From Acidimicrobiia bacterium (GTDB taxonomy: Bacteria > Actinomycetota > Acidimicrobiia > IMCC26256 > JAOSJM01): a DNA stretch of 64,000 nt. Positions 17,970 to 28,525 of the stretch are shown in pieces (within the stretch, counting starts at the first letter, position 1; each line of letters begins with the position of its first letter). The DNA lies in assembly GCA_027494165.1 (NCBI GenBank), contig JAOSJM010000001.1:1620001-1684000 (forward strand), read 5' to 3'. Position numbers and translations under genes: made by a program. The notes under the pieces are model-generated. The model had not been told where the DNA came from. It did not search any database and saw nothing but the letters and a program-made list of their open reading frames with translations.

Positions 17970-20513
17970 CGCCCAGCTTGCGGTAGATCACCTTCAGGTG
18001 GAACTTCAGGGTGTTCACCGAGACGCCCAGCTCATCGGCGATCTCGCGGATCGTGAACCGGCTCGGCAGGAAGCGGAGGACGTCCCGTTCCCGCTCCGTG
18101 AGCGGCTGCGCCGGGTGACGCCGGGCCACCGGCGAGGGGTCGCCGCCCGCCACCAGGGCCCGCCTCAGGCGATCCAGCCACGGCCGCGGCAATCGCCACG
18201 CGGCCCGTTCGATCAGATCGGCGATGTCGGCCCCTTCCGAGACCACCGTCTGCAACAGGCCGTTGGCCGCCGCGAGCTCCATCGCGGCGGTCGCGCCCTT
18301 CACGGACTCGTCGCCGTCGCCGACGGCTCGCGCCCGGAGGAGACCGAGGACGACCTCGTGACGCACACAGCGTGGCCTCGCCGTCTCGAGCGCGGCGAGG
18401 GCACCCGGTCGATCTCCTTCCGCCAGGAGAACACGGGCGACGCTCGAGCCGCCCCAGAACGGATCGTGGAGCTGGTCCGCCCAGCGACGGGCGTCGTCGA
18501 TCTCGCCGGCGGCGAGGGCGAGCAACGCCCCGGCGCGCGCCAGCCAGCCACGCCCGTCGGGTCCGAAGGACTCGATCTCCACGAGAGCCTGCATCTCCTC
18601 GAAGGAGTGCCGCGCGGCAGCGAGGTCGGCCCGGTCGAGGTGCGCCTGCACCAGCTCCAGTGAGGCCAGGATCCTCACGTAGGGCGTCGCCTCGGTCGGC
18701 GCCTCGGAGAGCCCTTCGAGCTCGACCACGGCTCGCGACCGATCGCCGATCTCGCGGTGGGCCACCGCTTCGGCGATCGACAGCTCGGAACCCGGGATCA
18801 CCCGGTCGGAGACGGCAGCGGCCTGCCGGACACCGGCGGCGACCCGCAGGGCCTGCACCGGCTGCCCGGACAGGGCTTCTCCCAGGGCCCGTGTGCCCTC
18901 GAACGCCACGTACCGGTCCAGGTCGCGGCTCGTGGCCAGGCGGGCGGCGCGCACGCCGTCGTCGTGATCGACCCACCGCTCCGACAGCGCGATCTCCAGG
19001 GCGATCGTGTTCCAGGCGAAGCGGCCGAGACGGTCCCGCCACCAGGTGTCGCCCAGCTCGACCAAGGCCTGCCGGGCCAGTCCGGCGCCCTCGACCGAGT
19101 ACCCGCTCATCGTCGCCGCCATGGACTGGAGGATCGCCAGGCGAGCACTCGGCATCGGGTCGAGCGGGACCGACTGGCGGGCCCACCAGGTCGCCTGCTC
19201 GACGGTCTCCAGGAAGCGACGCCGGCTGACGAACAGGTGGCACCACGCGAGATCGAGCATGGACTCGAGGTCGGTCATGGCGACGGCAGCCGGGATGGCG
19301 GAGATCGTCCGAGTCAGGATCGCCTCCTGACCGCGGTCGTACAGCTCCGCGCTCTCGGCCGCGAGGAGGCGGAGCGCTTCTCGGGGTCGGCCGGCGAGCA
19401 GCCAGTGCTCGAGGGCAAGGGGAAGCTCCCCTTCGTCCTCGAACCACCGCGCGGCACGGACGTGCTGTTCGACCAGACGCTTCGGCGAAGATTCGACAAC
19501 TCGGCCACGAGAGCGGCCCGGATCGGCGAGTGCACCTCGTACCATCCCTGGGGATCCAGGCGGGTGACGAAGAGGCCGCGCGTCTCGGCCCGGCGAAGGA
19601 GGTCAGCGGCGTCGTCCCGACCGGTCAGGGCCCGGGCGAGGCTCGCGTTGACCCGCCTCACGATGGCGACGTCGGACAGGGCGTCGATGAGGTCCTGCCC
19701 TTCGGAGGCGAGGACCTCGCGCACGACGTAGTCGTGGACCATCAGATCGCTGCTTCCAGGAGCCTCGTCGTCCTCCTGGGCTCGCGCGGAACGAGCCGTG
19801 AGGGCGGCCATCTGCAGAGCGGCCGCCCATCCGTCGGCCTCCCGGACGGCAGCGTCGACGCGCTCCCCGGCCAGCGAGGGATCGAGCCGGGACAGGAGCT
19901 CCCGGGCCTCGAAGGGCGAGAACCTCAACTCGGCGAAGCGAACCTCGGCGAGCCGCCCACGGGCCCGTAACCGGGCCAGCGAGAGCCTCGGCACCCGCCG
20001 AGACACGAGCACGACGTGCAGCCAGGCCGGCAGGTGCTCCAGGAACAGGGCCAGCGACGCCGCGACGACGTCGTCGTCGACGGCATGGTGGAGGTCGTCG
20101 ACCACAAGGATCGTGGGCGAGCCCGCGCTCGCCTCGAGATCCTCCAGCAGCTGGTCGACGGCCTCGACGGGCGCAGCGCGGCGGAGCGGCGCGAGCGCGC
20201 GTTCGCCGCAACCGGGCACCACCGTCTCGACGGCAGCGATCACGCCCGACCAGAACCGGGCCGCATCCCCGTCGGTCTCGTCCAACGACAACCAGGCGGT
20301 CCCGATCGTCGATTCGGCCGCCCACCCGGACAACAACGACGTCTTCCCCGTACCGGCCGGGGCGACGACCAGCGTGAGGGGGGTCCTCACCGACTCGTCC
20401 AGTAGCCGGTGCAGACGGGTCCGGCGTACGTGGTGATCCGGCCTCAACGGCGGCGCGCGCAGCTTCGCTCGAAGCAGCGCAGTCGACGACGATCCAGGCG
20501 ACGCTCGCGCCAC
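17917..20513 (-). CDS. MalT-like LuxR-family regulator (LAL type), one frameshift
   Basis: A large ATP-binding LuxR regulator of about 865 residues. APAGTGKTSLL is the Walker A (Lys57) and TILVVDDLHHAV the Walker B. A TPR-like helical middle follows, and the C-terminal HTH reads LTERERDVLRFLP, IADELGVSVNTLKFHLKVIYRKLGV. The frame breaks near 19485-19500, where SPIRAALVAEL in one frame meets SPKRLVEQHVRAARWF in the other; both halves are family-like. The GTG at 20513 lies 6 nt after a TACACT box with no ribosome site. MalT-type regulators activate glycan-use genes when ATP and a sugar such as maltotriose bind, so control of the adjacent glycosidases is a reasonable inference. Confidence 0.87.
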
Positions 20514-20519
20514 CGGGCG

Positions 20520-20525
20520 AGTGTA
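20520..20525 (-). promoter_or_regulatory. -10 box TACACT of the MalT-like gene
   Basis: TACACT ends 6 nt before the GTG at 20513; it is the evidence for choosing that start and indicates transcription independent of the upstream glycosidase operon. Confidence 0.5.
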
Positions 20526-20556
20526 CGGCGCGGTCCGCGGGTCGAGTCGTCGGACC

Positions 20557-22052
20557 TCAGGTCCTGGCGGGGACGCTCCGCTCGGCCGGCGTCCAACCGA
20601 GGACGTGGGCGCCCCACGGCGGGAGCTCGACGTACAACCCGTCCGTGGCGACCTCGGTCCCATCGCGCTCGAACACGTCGCCCGAGAGCAGGTCCTCGAG
20701 CTGCCACGGCCGCGCCTCGAGGTCGGTCCACGGCAGGTGGACGCGTGCGGCAGCCGGGGCGTCGGCGTAGTTGACGGCCACGAGTGATCGCTGCTCGTCG
20801 TCCGCCCAGCACCAGGTCAGGAGCTGGTCGCAGCTCGAGTCCTCCGGCCACCCGCTCGCCCTGCACAGTGCCCAGTGCCCTGCCCTCCGGGGGCGACGGC
20901 GGCGAGGAGCGCGAGGTGGAAGCGGCGCAGCTCCTCGTCGACGGGCTCCGTCGGGCGGCGGCCCAGGAACACCGGGAGGTGCACCCGCCATCCCTCGAAC
21001 TGGCCCTCGTGCCACAGGGTGGCGCCGGGCAGCGTGGCGATCGCGACGGCGGCCGCTCGCTCCTGGGCCGGGCCGAGCTCGGCAGCCACGCGGGGCTCGT
21101 CGTGGTTCTCGAGGAACCGGACCATTCGTCGCTGGTAACCCACGTCTGCGCCGAGGTGCCCACGAACCGCGGCCGGTGCCTCGTGGAGCAGCCGGTCGTA
21201 GAGGCGCTTGTCGTAGCAGTGGTCGAAACCGAGCTGCAGCAGCTCCCATTCCAGGTCCCAGTACGCCTCCGCGACGAAGAGCAGGTCCGGGTGGACGGCC
21301 CGTACGGACCCGATGACCTCGGTCCAGTACTCCCTCTCGGGCGGGGCCCCGGCCCGCTCGCCCCACGTCCGGGCGAAGACGTCGTTCAACAGCAGCATCG
21401 CCATGTCGCAGCGCACGCCGTCGGCCTGGTGGCCGATGTCGATGAGGGTGTCCGCGGCCGCCCCGCGCAACCCGGAGGCGAACGCGTCGAGCTGCGCGAC
21501 GTCCGGCCACGGCGGGAAGTAGGGGTCCCGGCCGCGGGCGACGACGGCCTCGCCCACGCGCAGGAAGCTCCCGGGCTCGCGAACGAGGTCGCCGTCGTCG
21601 CCGCGGACGAAGTGCTCGGGGTGGTCGGCGAGCCACGGATGATCGGGGGCGACGTGGTTGGGCACGAAGTCGACCACGAGCCGCACACCCCGCCGGGCGA
21701 GGGCGGTCCGGGCGGCCGCGAGGCCCTCACGGCCCCCGAAGCGCGCGTCGACCTCGTAGCGGCGGATGCAGTACGGGGATCCGATCACATCGGCATCGCC
21801 GACGTCGGGGAGCGCGGCCCGGAACGACGCGACCAGCTCGGGGGCGTCGATGGCGATCCGGACCCCGGCCGGACTTCGCTCCCAGACCCCCATGAGCCAC
21901 ACCGCGTCCACGCCTTCCGGTGTCACCAGCTCCCATTCGGCGGTCGGAACGGTGGCCAGCGTCACCGCCTTCCCGGCCCGGTCACCGACATCACGGAGCC
22001 ACGCGGCCGTGTCGAGCTCGTAGATGACGGGGTCGGGCGGCCAGGTGCTCAC
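20557..22052 (-). CDS. GH13 alpha-amylase-family glycosidase, one frameshift
   Basis: A GH13 (beta/alpha)8 enzyme of about 500 residues. The four conserved regions are DFVPNHVAP (I), GVRCDMAML with the nucleophile Asp (II), LLFVAEAYWDLE with the acid/base Glu (III) and RFLENHDEPR (IV). The C-terminal beta-domain (QRSLVAVNYADAPAAARVHL) is reached through a frameshift at a GGGGG run (20889-20893). GTG 22052 overlaps the stop of the upstream hydrolase as GTGA, so translation is coupled. Candidate activities are alpha-glucosidase, trehalose- or glucosylglycerate-related hydrolase, or transglycosidase. The cluster context suggests breakdown of an alpha-glucan or a glucosyl osmolyte. Confidence 0.86.
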
Positions 22053-24744
22053 CGCGGGGCGTGTCCGTACACGAGGTTCCCCCGGAGGGCTGTGTCGAGC
22101 AGGTCCTCCGGCCGCAGGTAACCGAACACCTGGATGATCCGGGCCACGAGACCGGTCCAACCCGTCTGGTGGCTTGCACCGAGACCCGCTCCGTTGTCGC
22201 CGTGGAAGTACTCGTGGAAGAGCAGGAGGTCCTTCCAGTTCGGGTCCGTCTGGAACCGCTCGGTCCCCCCGTACACGGGACGACGGCCATCGGCGTCGGG
22301 AAGGAAGGTCGACACCAACCGCCGGCCGATCTCGGTCGCCACCTCGTACAGCGTGCACTGACGTCCCGACCCCGTGGGACACTCCACCTTGAAGTCGTCG
22401 CCGTAGTAGGCGTACAGGTTCAGCAACCCCCGAAGGATCAGGTAGTTGACGGGGAACCAGACCGGACCGCGCCAGTTGGAGTTGCCGCCGAACATGCCGC
22501 TGTCCGACTCGGCGGGCAGGTAGCGAACCTCGAAGGTCTGCCCGTGCACGTCGAACCGGTAGGGATGATCGGCGTGGTGTCGGGACAGCGCTCGCAGACC
22601 GTGGGGGCTCAGGAACTCGTCCTCGTCGAGCATGCGGGCGAGGACCCGGCGCAGCTTCCGCTCGTCGAGCACCGCCAGCATGCGTCGCCCGTTGACCCCC
22701 AACAGCCGGGCATCGTGGATGTTGGCGAGGAGCTCGGGCATCGCCTCGATCCGCCGTCGGAGGCGCGCCAGCAGGTCCTCACTCAGATGGGCCCCCTCGA
22801 GCGGCAGGATCGTCGACGCGCAGAGGGGAAGGAGCCCGACCATGGACCGGACCTTGAGCCGCTCGGACCGTCCGTCCGGGAGGCGGAGGACGTCGTAGAA
22901 GAACCCGTCCTCCTCGTCCCAGAGCTCGTCATGGCTGCCGCCGATCCGACCCATCGCCGCCGCGATGAAGGTGAAGTGTTCGGCGAACTTCAGGACCATG
23001 TCCTCGTAGAGCGGATCGTGCTGCGAGAGCTCGATGGCGATGCCGAGCATGCACTGGGAGAAGAACGCCATCCATGCCGTGCCATCCGACTGGTCCAGAT
23101 GGCCACCCGTGGGTAGTGGCGCGCTGCGATCGAAGACCCCGATGTTGTCCAGACCCAGGAACCCGCCCTCGAACACGTTGCGCCCGGTCGGATCCTTGCG
23201 GTTGATCCACCAGGTGAAGTTGACGAGCAGCTTCTGGAACGCCCGCCTCAACCAGGTGACGTCGCCCTCGCCGCGCTGCTCGAGCTCCATCTCGTAGAGG
23301 AGCAGCGTCGCCCAGGCGTGCACCGGGGGGTTCACGTCGCTGAAGTTCCACTCGTACGCCGGGAGCTGCCCGTTCGGATGGAGGTACAGCTCACGCAACA
23401 TCAGCTCGAGCTGCGCCTTCGCCTCGTCGAGGTCGACCGTGGCGAGCGCCACCGCGTGGAACGCCAGATCCCATGTCGCGTACCACGGGTACTCCCACGT
23501 GTCGGGCATGGAGATGACGTCGTCGTTGACCATGTGGAACCAGCCCTGGTTCCGGATGTCGCGGCTTCCGTCGCGCAGCGGGTGCGCGTCGTGCTCCTCC
23601 AGCCACCGGTCGAGGTCGAAGAAGTAGTGCTGCTTCCCCCACAGCATCCCGGCGAGCGCCCGGCGCATGACGGAGGCCTCGTCGGGGCGGGTAGCCGGGG
23701 GTGTGATGGACGCGTAGAACTCGTCGGCCTCGGCGATGCGGGACGCGAACACGGCGTCGACCCCGTGCTCGTCGAGCCGTGGCGCATCGGTGCGACACAG
23801 GCGGAGGTGCACGACGCGCGAACCTGTTCCGGGAACGTCCAGGACGTAGTGGGCCGCCGCCTTGGTCCCCGTGCGCGCCGGGTTGACCGCCCCCGACGTC
23901 CGTTCACGACGTGCTCGTGGAACGCGTCCTTCACGTGGGCAGAGGCGTTCGTCGAGCCCCACAGTCGCTCGTTGTTGGTCTCGTTCTCCGTGAACAGCAG
24001 CGCCGGGTCGCCCTCGCACCCCAACTCGAGGTCCCCCAGGTCGGGGTGGCGCGCCGCGATGGCCGTCCGGCCGGGGTGCTCGGCGGCGTACAGCACCCCC
24101 TTGGGCTGGCCCATCCACCAGGTGTTGCGGAACCACAGCGACGGCAGCAGGTGCACGGTCGCCGGCTCGTCGCCGCGGTTGAGGATCGTGATGCGGATGT
24201 GGAGGTCCTCGGGCGCGGCCTTCGCGTACTCGACGTCCACGTCCACGTACCGGTCGCCATCGAACACGCCCGTGTCGAGGAGCTCGTACTCCAGGTCGAG
24301 ACGGGTCCGGGCGCGATTCGTCGCCACGAGCTCGGTGTACGGGAACTCGACGAGCGGGTAGCGGTACCGGTACTTGAGGTACGAGCTGGTCGGCGTCGCG
24401 TCGAGGTGGAAGTAGTACTCCTTCACGTCCTCGCCGTGGTTGCCCTCGGCGTTCGTGAGGCCGAAGAGTCGCTCCTTCAGGATCGGATCCGCCCCGTTCC
24501 ACAGCGCGATCCCGAAGCACAACCGCTGCCGGTCGTCGCAGAACCCGGCGATCCCGTCTTCACCCCACTTGTAGGCCCGGGACCGAGCCTGGTCGTGACT
24601 GAAGTAGCTCCACGCGTCGCCGTCGTCGCTGTAGTCCTCTCGGACGGTGCCCCACTGGCGCTCGCTCAGGTAGGGACCCCAGCGCTTCCACGGGACACCG
24701 GCTCGTGCCTCCTCCAGTCGATCTGCTTCGACCCCGTGCGCCAT
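22049..24744 (-). CDS. MGH1/GH63-like glycoside hydrolase, one frameshift
   Basis: A glycosidase of about 898 residues resembling the GH63 / mannosylglycerate-hydrolase-like (MGH1) family. The N-terminal beta-domain includes [19 protein letters not shown] and [16 protein letters not shown]. The (alpha/alpha)6 barrel includes [55 protein letters not shown] and a C-terminal [14 protein letters not shown]. The frame breaks at a CCCCC run (23890-23894). The ATG at 24744 follows GAGG. Homologues act on alpha-glucosides, including glucosylglycerate and mannosylglycerate. It is the first gene of a two-gene operon with the GH13 enzyme and faces the GNAT gene across 245 bp. Confidence 0.83.
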
Positions 24745-24989
24745 CGGGAAGCGGCTCCTCGGCTCGGAACGAGTAGAGGGATGATCGCGAGCGCACGGGT
24801 GGGGTGACACCACCCCTTCATGGGTGGGTCGCGCGTCACGCCCCTCGGTTCAGGCCGGGGCGACGCCCAGAACCACCACCTCGGGATCGAAGCGACCGAC
24901 CGTCCACACCGATCGCACGCCGCCCACGAGGTGGGCGATCGCGGCGGTCGACGGCCCGTCAGGCTACCCGGACGCCTAGTCTCACCACG
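24745..24989. other. Divergent intergenic region upstream of the glycosidase operon
   Basis: A 245-bp gap between divergent genes. It contains GGGGTG and CACCCC (24801-24806, 24811-24816), perfect 6-bp arms around ACAC, a possible operator for the glycosidase operon. A -10 box for the acetyltransferase lies at 24977-24982. No small ORF or RNA gene was recognised. Confidence 0.4.
24977..24982 (+). promoter_or_regulatory. -10 box TAGTCT of a leaderless gene
   Basis: TAGTCT is followed by 7 nt and then the ATG at 24990, with no ribosome site. Confidence 0.55.
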
Positions 24990-25775
24990 ATGGAGGAGCT
25001 CATCGAGCGGTCCGACCTCAACCTGGCCGAGTTCTACCGGGAGCAGAGCCGCCGCAGCGGGGGCACGGTCCTCGACGAGGACGGCCTCGTGCTCTACACG
25101 AGCGCCCACCCACTCCCGGTCCTCGTGAACGGGGTCCTGCGCCTCGACGCGCGGCTCCCCGCCGAGACCGTGCTCTCCCGGGCCCACCGGTTCTTCCGTG
25201 CCCACCGCCGGGGCTTCACCGTGTGGATCCGGACCCACGCCGACGCCGACCTGGAGCGGGCCGCGGCGGCCACCGGCCTCCGGCCGATGGGCGACGACCC
25301 GGGCATGGTGCTCGACCACCGGCTGCCCGACGCCGACCCGCCCGAGGGGGTCTCGCTCCGCCGGGTCGACGACGAGCACGGAGCCGCGGACTTCGCCGCC
25401 GTGAACAGCGCCGCCTACGCCACCTACGGCGCGCCTCTCGACCTCGCCCCCACCCTGTTCGCCCGCCCCGAGAGCCTCGTGGGCCCGCACCTCGCCGCCT
25501 TCGTCGCCTACGCCGACGGTGCGCCCGCGGCGGCCGCGATGACGATGGTGAGCCACGGCGTCGCCGGCATCTACTGGGTGGGGACGGTGCCCGAGTCCCG
25601 CGGCCGGGGTCTAGCGGAGCTCGTGACCCGGGCGGCCGGGAACGCCGGTTTCGACCGGGGGGCCTCGGTGGCCGCGCTCCAGGCCTCGACCATGGGCGAG
25701 CCGCTCTACCGGCGCATGGGCTACGTCGCGATCACGCGCTACCGCCAGCTCGTGCGGTTCGAGCCGCCGGACTGA
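24990..25775 (+). CDS. GNAT-family N-acetyltransferase
   Basis: A 261-residue protein with a C-terminal GNAT fold. The acetyl-CoA pyrophosphate loop is VPESRGRGLAELVTRAA, preceded by AGIYWVGT (beta 4) and followed by EPLYRRMGYVAITRYRQL (beta 5 to alpha 4). The N-terminal half has a degenerate second domain. The ATG is fixed by the leaderless -10 box 7 nt upstream. Its stop is 7 nt from that of the convergent membrane-protein gene. The acceptor (amino acid, antibiotic or protein) is unknown. Confidence 0.85.
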   Translation: MEELIERSDLNLAEFYREQSRRSGGTVLDEDGLVLYTSAHPLPVLVNGVLRLDARLPAETVLSRAHRFFRAHRRGFTVWIRTHADADLERAAAATGLRPMGDDPGMVLDHRLPDADPPEGVSLRRVDDEHGAADFAAVNSAAYATYGAPLDLAPTLFARPESLVGPHLAAFVAYADGAPAAAAMTMVSHGVAGIYWVGTVPESRGRGLAELVTRAAGNAGFDRGASVAALQASTMGEPLYRRMGYVAITRYRQLVRFEPPD

Positions 25776-25782
25776 CGACCGG

Positions 25783-26364
25783 TCACGGGCGGGCCGCCGT
25801 GCGGGGAGGCCAGTGCCCCCCGGACAGCCGGGCCGCCCGGGGACGCTCCACCTCGCGCCGGGGTCCCGGCTCCTCGGCTCTCGCCCCGGCCGCTCCGGCC
25901 TCCTCCTCGGGGACCGCGGTCCTCGCGCCCCGCCCCCCGATCAGGCGCTCGATCCGATCGAGCGCCTCGACCGTCCCGGGCTCGGGCCCCAGGGCCGCGA
26001 TCCGGTCCTCGAGACGGGCGAGGGCGTCGACGACCCGGTCGGTCTGCTCCCGCTGCTCGTGCACGAGCCGGACCAGCGTGTACCGCAGGTACCGGGCCAG
26101 CGACCCGCGCAGCCAGACGACGGCCCCGACGGTGGCCACCACGATGCCGAGCAACCCGCCGGCGACGAGGTACTCCATCTGCTCGTCGAGCGCGGACGTC
26201 TCCGAGGTCCGCCACCACGCCACGCCGACGAGGGCCAGGCCGCCCAGCACGAGCAGCCCGCCGAGGGCGAGCAGGAGCCGCTCGGGGCCGACGCGCGTGG
26301 CCCGAGCCTCGAGTCCCTCGACCGCCGCGGACGGGTCACGACCCACGGGCGCCTCCCCCACCAT
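25783..26364 (-). CDS. Two-helix membrane protein with coiled coil, unknown function
   Basis: Not assigned to a family. The 193 residues hold two adjacent hydrophobic segments (LLLALGGLLVLGGLALVGVA, about 30-49, and YLVAGGLLGIVVATVGAVVW, about 64-84), then a charged helical stretch HEQREQTDRVVDALARLEDRIAAL likely to form a coiled coil, and a Pro/Arg-rich cytoplasmic tail. A scaffold or membrane anchor is the most that can be said. GTG or ATG alternatives near the start were not resolved; the start used gives a short polar N-terminus before helix 1. Confidence 0.65.
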   Translation of the reverse strand: MVGEAPVGRDPSAAVEGLEARATRVGPERLLLALGGLLVLGGLALVGVAWWRTSETSALDEQMEYLVAGGLLGIVVATVGAVVWLRGSLARYLRYTLVRLVHEQREQTDRVVDALARLEDRIAALGPEPGTVEALDRIERLIGGRGARTAVPEEEAGAAGARAEEPGPRREVERPRAARLSGGHWPPRTAARP

Positions 26365-26477
26365 CCGATCACGATGGCCCTCCCCGCACCTTACGGGACG
26401 GCTCGCCCCTGCGGAAAGGCGGGCGCCGTCATCTCCCCCGATTCAATGAACGGCGGCGTGATGCCGATGACCCTCAC

Positions 26478-27371
26478 GTGACGGCACGCCGGGCCGCGAA
26501 CCTGATCCTGACCGCCGGGCTGGTGCTCGGCGTCCTCGCCTACAGCGCCTTCGCCACCCGGCGGACCGTCTTCGACGTCGACCGCCTGACCGCGGCGGCC
26601 GCGGGGATCCTCGAGGCGGCGCCGGTCCAGGACCTCCTCGGCGACCAGGTCGCCGAGCAGATCGCCGAGGCGCTCCCGTCGGACGCCGTCCACGACGGCA
26701 CCGTCGTCTCCGCGGCCCGTGAGACCCTGCGGGACCCTCGCTTCGTCGAGGCGTTCACCGAGGCCATGACCGCCCTGTACCAGCGCGTGTTCGCCGGCGC
26801 CGAGGGCCCCGTGGTGCTCGACCTCTCGGCCACGACCGACTCGGTCCGAAGCGCCCTCGCCCGCGGCGACTCCTCGCTGGCCGACTACATCGGGTACGAC
26901 GACCCGATCACCGTCCGGATCGGCGAGGGCGACCTGCCCGATCTCCAGGCCTGGAAGGGACGCCTCGGCGCGTTCACCGTGGTGGGCGCGCTCCTGGGGC
27001 TGAGCCTGGTGATCGGCGGTGTGGTGCTCCACCCCCACCGCTCCCAGGCCGTCGGGCGGGTGGGACGCTGGCTGGCGGGGTACGGCTGCCTCCAGCTCGT
27101 CGTCTTCTGGCTGTTCCCGGCGGCGGTCCTCCCCGCGTTCGCGGAGTGGGGGAAGGTGATGGCCGAGGTCATCCGGGGCACCGGCTCGACGCTCGTGGCC
27201 CCGGCGGTCGTCGCCGGCGTGGCGGGCGCGGCCCTCATGGGAGCCGCGTACGCATGGCAGCGGCGCCAGCCGGTGGTCACCGAGCACCTCCCGGGCCGTC
27301 CGATCGCCGCGGCCCCCACGCCCCTGGTCTCGCGCGTCGGTGCGGCCGGCCGCTGGGAGCCCCCCGTCTGA
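26478..27371 (+). CDS. Polytopic membrane protein, unknown function
   Basis: A 297-residue protein of unknown function. One N-terminal helix (LILTAGLVLGVLAYSAFA) precedes an extracytoplasmic region of about 130 residues with conserved-looking TAAAAGILEAAPVQDLLGDQVAEQIAEALP and ETLRDPRFVEAFTEAMTALYQRVF. Three further helices close the protein (AFTVVGALLGLSLVIGGVVL, LQLVVFWLFPAAVLPAF, VVAGVAGAALMGAAYAW). This architecture recurs in actinobacterial integral membrane proteins without assigned roles. GTG 26478 has only a weak ribosome site. It is convergent with the bactofilin-like gene, 15 nt away. Confidence 0.7.
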   Translation: MTARRAANLILTAGLVLGVLAYSAFATRRTVFDVDRLTAAAAGILEAAPVQDLLGDQVAEQIAEALPSDAVHDGTVVSAARETLRDPRFVEAFTEAMTALYQRVFAGAEGPVVLDLSATTDSVRSALARGDSSLADYIGYDDPITVRIGEGDLPDLQAWKGRLGAFTVVGALLGLSLVIGGVVLHPHRSQAVGRVGRWLAGYGCLQLVVFWLFPAAVLPAFAEWGKVMAEVIRGTGSTLVAPAVVAGVAGAALMGAAYAWQRRQPVVTEHLPGRPIAAAPTPLVSRVGAAGRWEPPV

Positions 27372-27386
27372 ACGACGCGACGAGCG

Positions 27387-28391
27387 TCAGGTCCCGGAGC
27401 CGGGGGCGGGTGGTTCCGCCGTCGGGCCCGCGGCCGGCGCCGGCCACTCCGGCACGTCCGGTCCCGGAGCCGGCGGGGTGAGCCGTCGGCCCTGGGATCG
27501 CCACGCCGCGAGCGTGAGGGCCCCGATCCCGTAGATGCTCGCCCCGAGCGTCACCAGCCCACCCAGGAACGGGACGAGGTCGACGGCCCGCAGGATGCCC
27601 CAGCCCGCCAGGAACGCCAGGAACACGCTCGTCGGCTCCTTCACGAGCAGGCGCCCGAGGCACAGCGACGCGACGACGAACCCCGTCATGTAGAGGAGGG
27701 CGAGCGACAGGAGGCCGAGCAGGCCGAGCGGGATGCCGACGATCGAGAAGAGGACGAGCACCGAGGCCACCGGGAGCCCGATCCCGACGACCACGCCCCA
27801 CGCCACCGAGGGGCCGACCCGGGTCCGGGCCAGCTCAAGGGCGGCCGCGGGGACGCGGGGGAACAGCCACAGCAGGAGCGCGCCGAAGGCGAAGGAGGAG
27901 ATGCTCGCCGCGATCCACCAACCGAACCACAGGGCGCGCCGCAGTCGCGAGAAGAGCAGCGGGAAGTTCACCCGCTCCACGTCGCCGTCGACCCGGGCGC
28001 CCGCCTCGACGACGGGCCGCTTCGACGACAGCACGTCGCCGCCGACCACGGCCTCGCTCTCCACGGTCACCCGGCCGTTGAAGGCCACCACGTCCTCGTC
28101 GACCGTGCCCCGGATCCGGACGTTGCCGTTGAAGGCGACCACGGGCCCCTCGACGGTCCCGTCGATCACCGCCGGACCGTCGAAGATCACCACCGCGTCG
28201 ACCCGCTCGTCGGGCTCGACCTCGACCCGGCCCGTGAGCACGACCCGCGACTCGGAGGGCTCGTCGCCGCCCCGCGCGGCGGCAGGGGCCGCCAGCGCAC
28301 CCAGCACCCCCAGAGCAGCGGCCGCGAGCAGGACCGGGCGGGCGAGGCGGGAGCGGCGGGGGCGCGGCCGACGTCGGGCTGTTGCGGTCAT
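27387..28391 (-). CDS. Exported bactofilin-like protein with polytopic membrane domain
   Basis: A 334-residue protein. An Arg-rich N-terminus and signal peptide (LLAAAALGVLGALAAPAAARG) are followed by a bactofilin-like right-handed beta-helix of short repeats: VIDGTVEGPVVAFNGNVRIRG, TVDEDVVAFNGRVTVESEAVVGGDV and so on (about 65-140). The C-terminal half has four or five membrane helices. Bactofilins are normally cytoplasmic polymer-forming scaffolds, so the signal peptide places these repeats outside the membrane, which is unusual for the family but known for actinobacterial polymer-forming proteins. The ATG at 28391 follows GGAGGAA. The 134-bp gap upstream separates it from the copper operon. 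Confidence 0.75.
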   Translation of the reverse strand: MTATARRRPRPRRSRLARPVLLAAAALGVLGALAAPAAARGGDEPSESRVVLTGRVEVEPDERVDAVVIFDGPAVIDGTVEGPVVAFNGNVRIRGTVDEDVVAFNGRVTVESEAVVGGDVLSSKRPVVEAGARVDGDVERVNFPLLFSRLRRALWFGWWIAASISSFAFGALLLWLFPRVPAAALELARTRVGPSVAWGVVVGIGLPVASVLVLFSIVGIPLGLLGLLSLALLYMTGFVVASLCLGRLLVKEPTSVFLAFLAGWGILRAVDLVPFLGGLVTLGASIYGIGALTLAAWRSQGRRLTPPAPGPDVPEWPAPAAGPTAEPPAPGSGT

Positions 28392-28525
28392 GCCGGTTCC
28401 TCCCTCCCGGGGGCGGCACGATCTTCGCGGACCGGGGCGAGCGGGGCCAGGAGGCCGTGCGTGTGACCCCCGTCTCACCCGCCCCGGCCGGGAACCGCGG
28501 AGCCCCCCGGGGCGACTACCACGCC

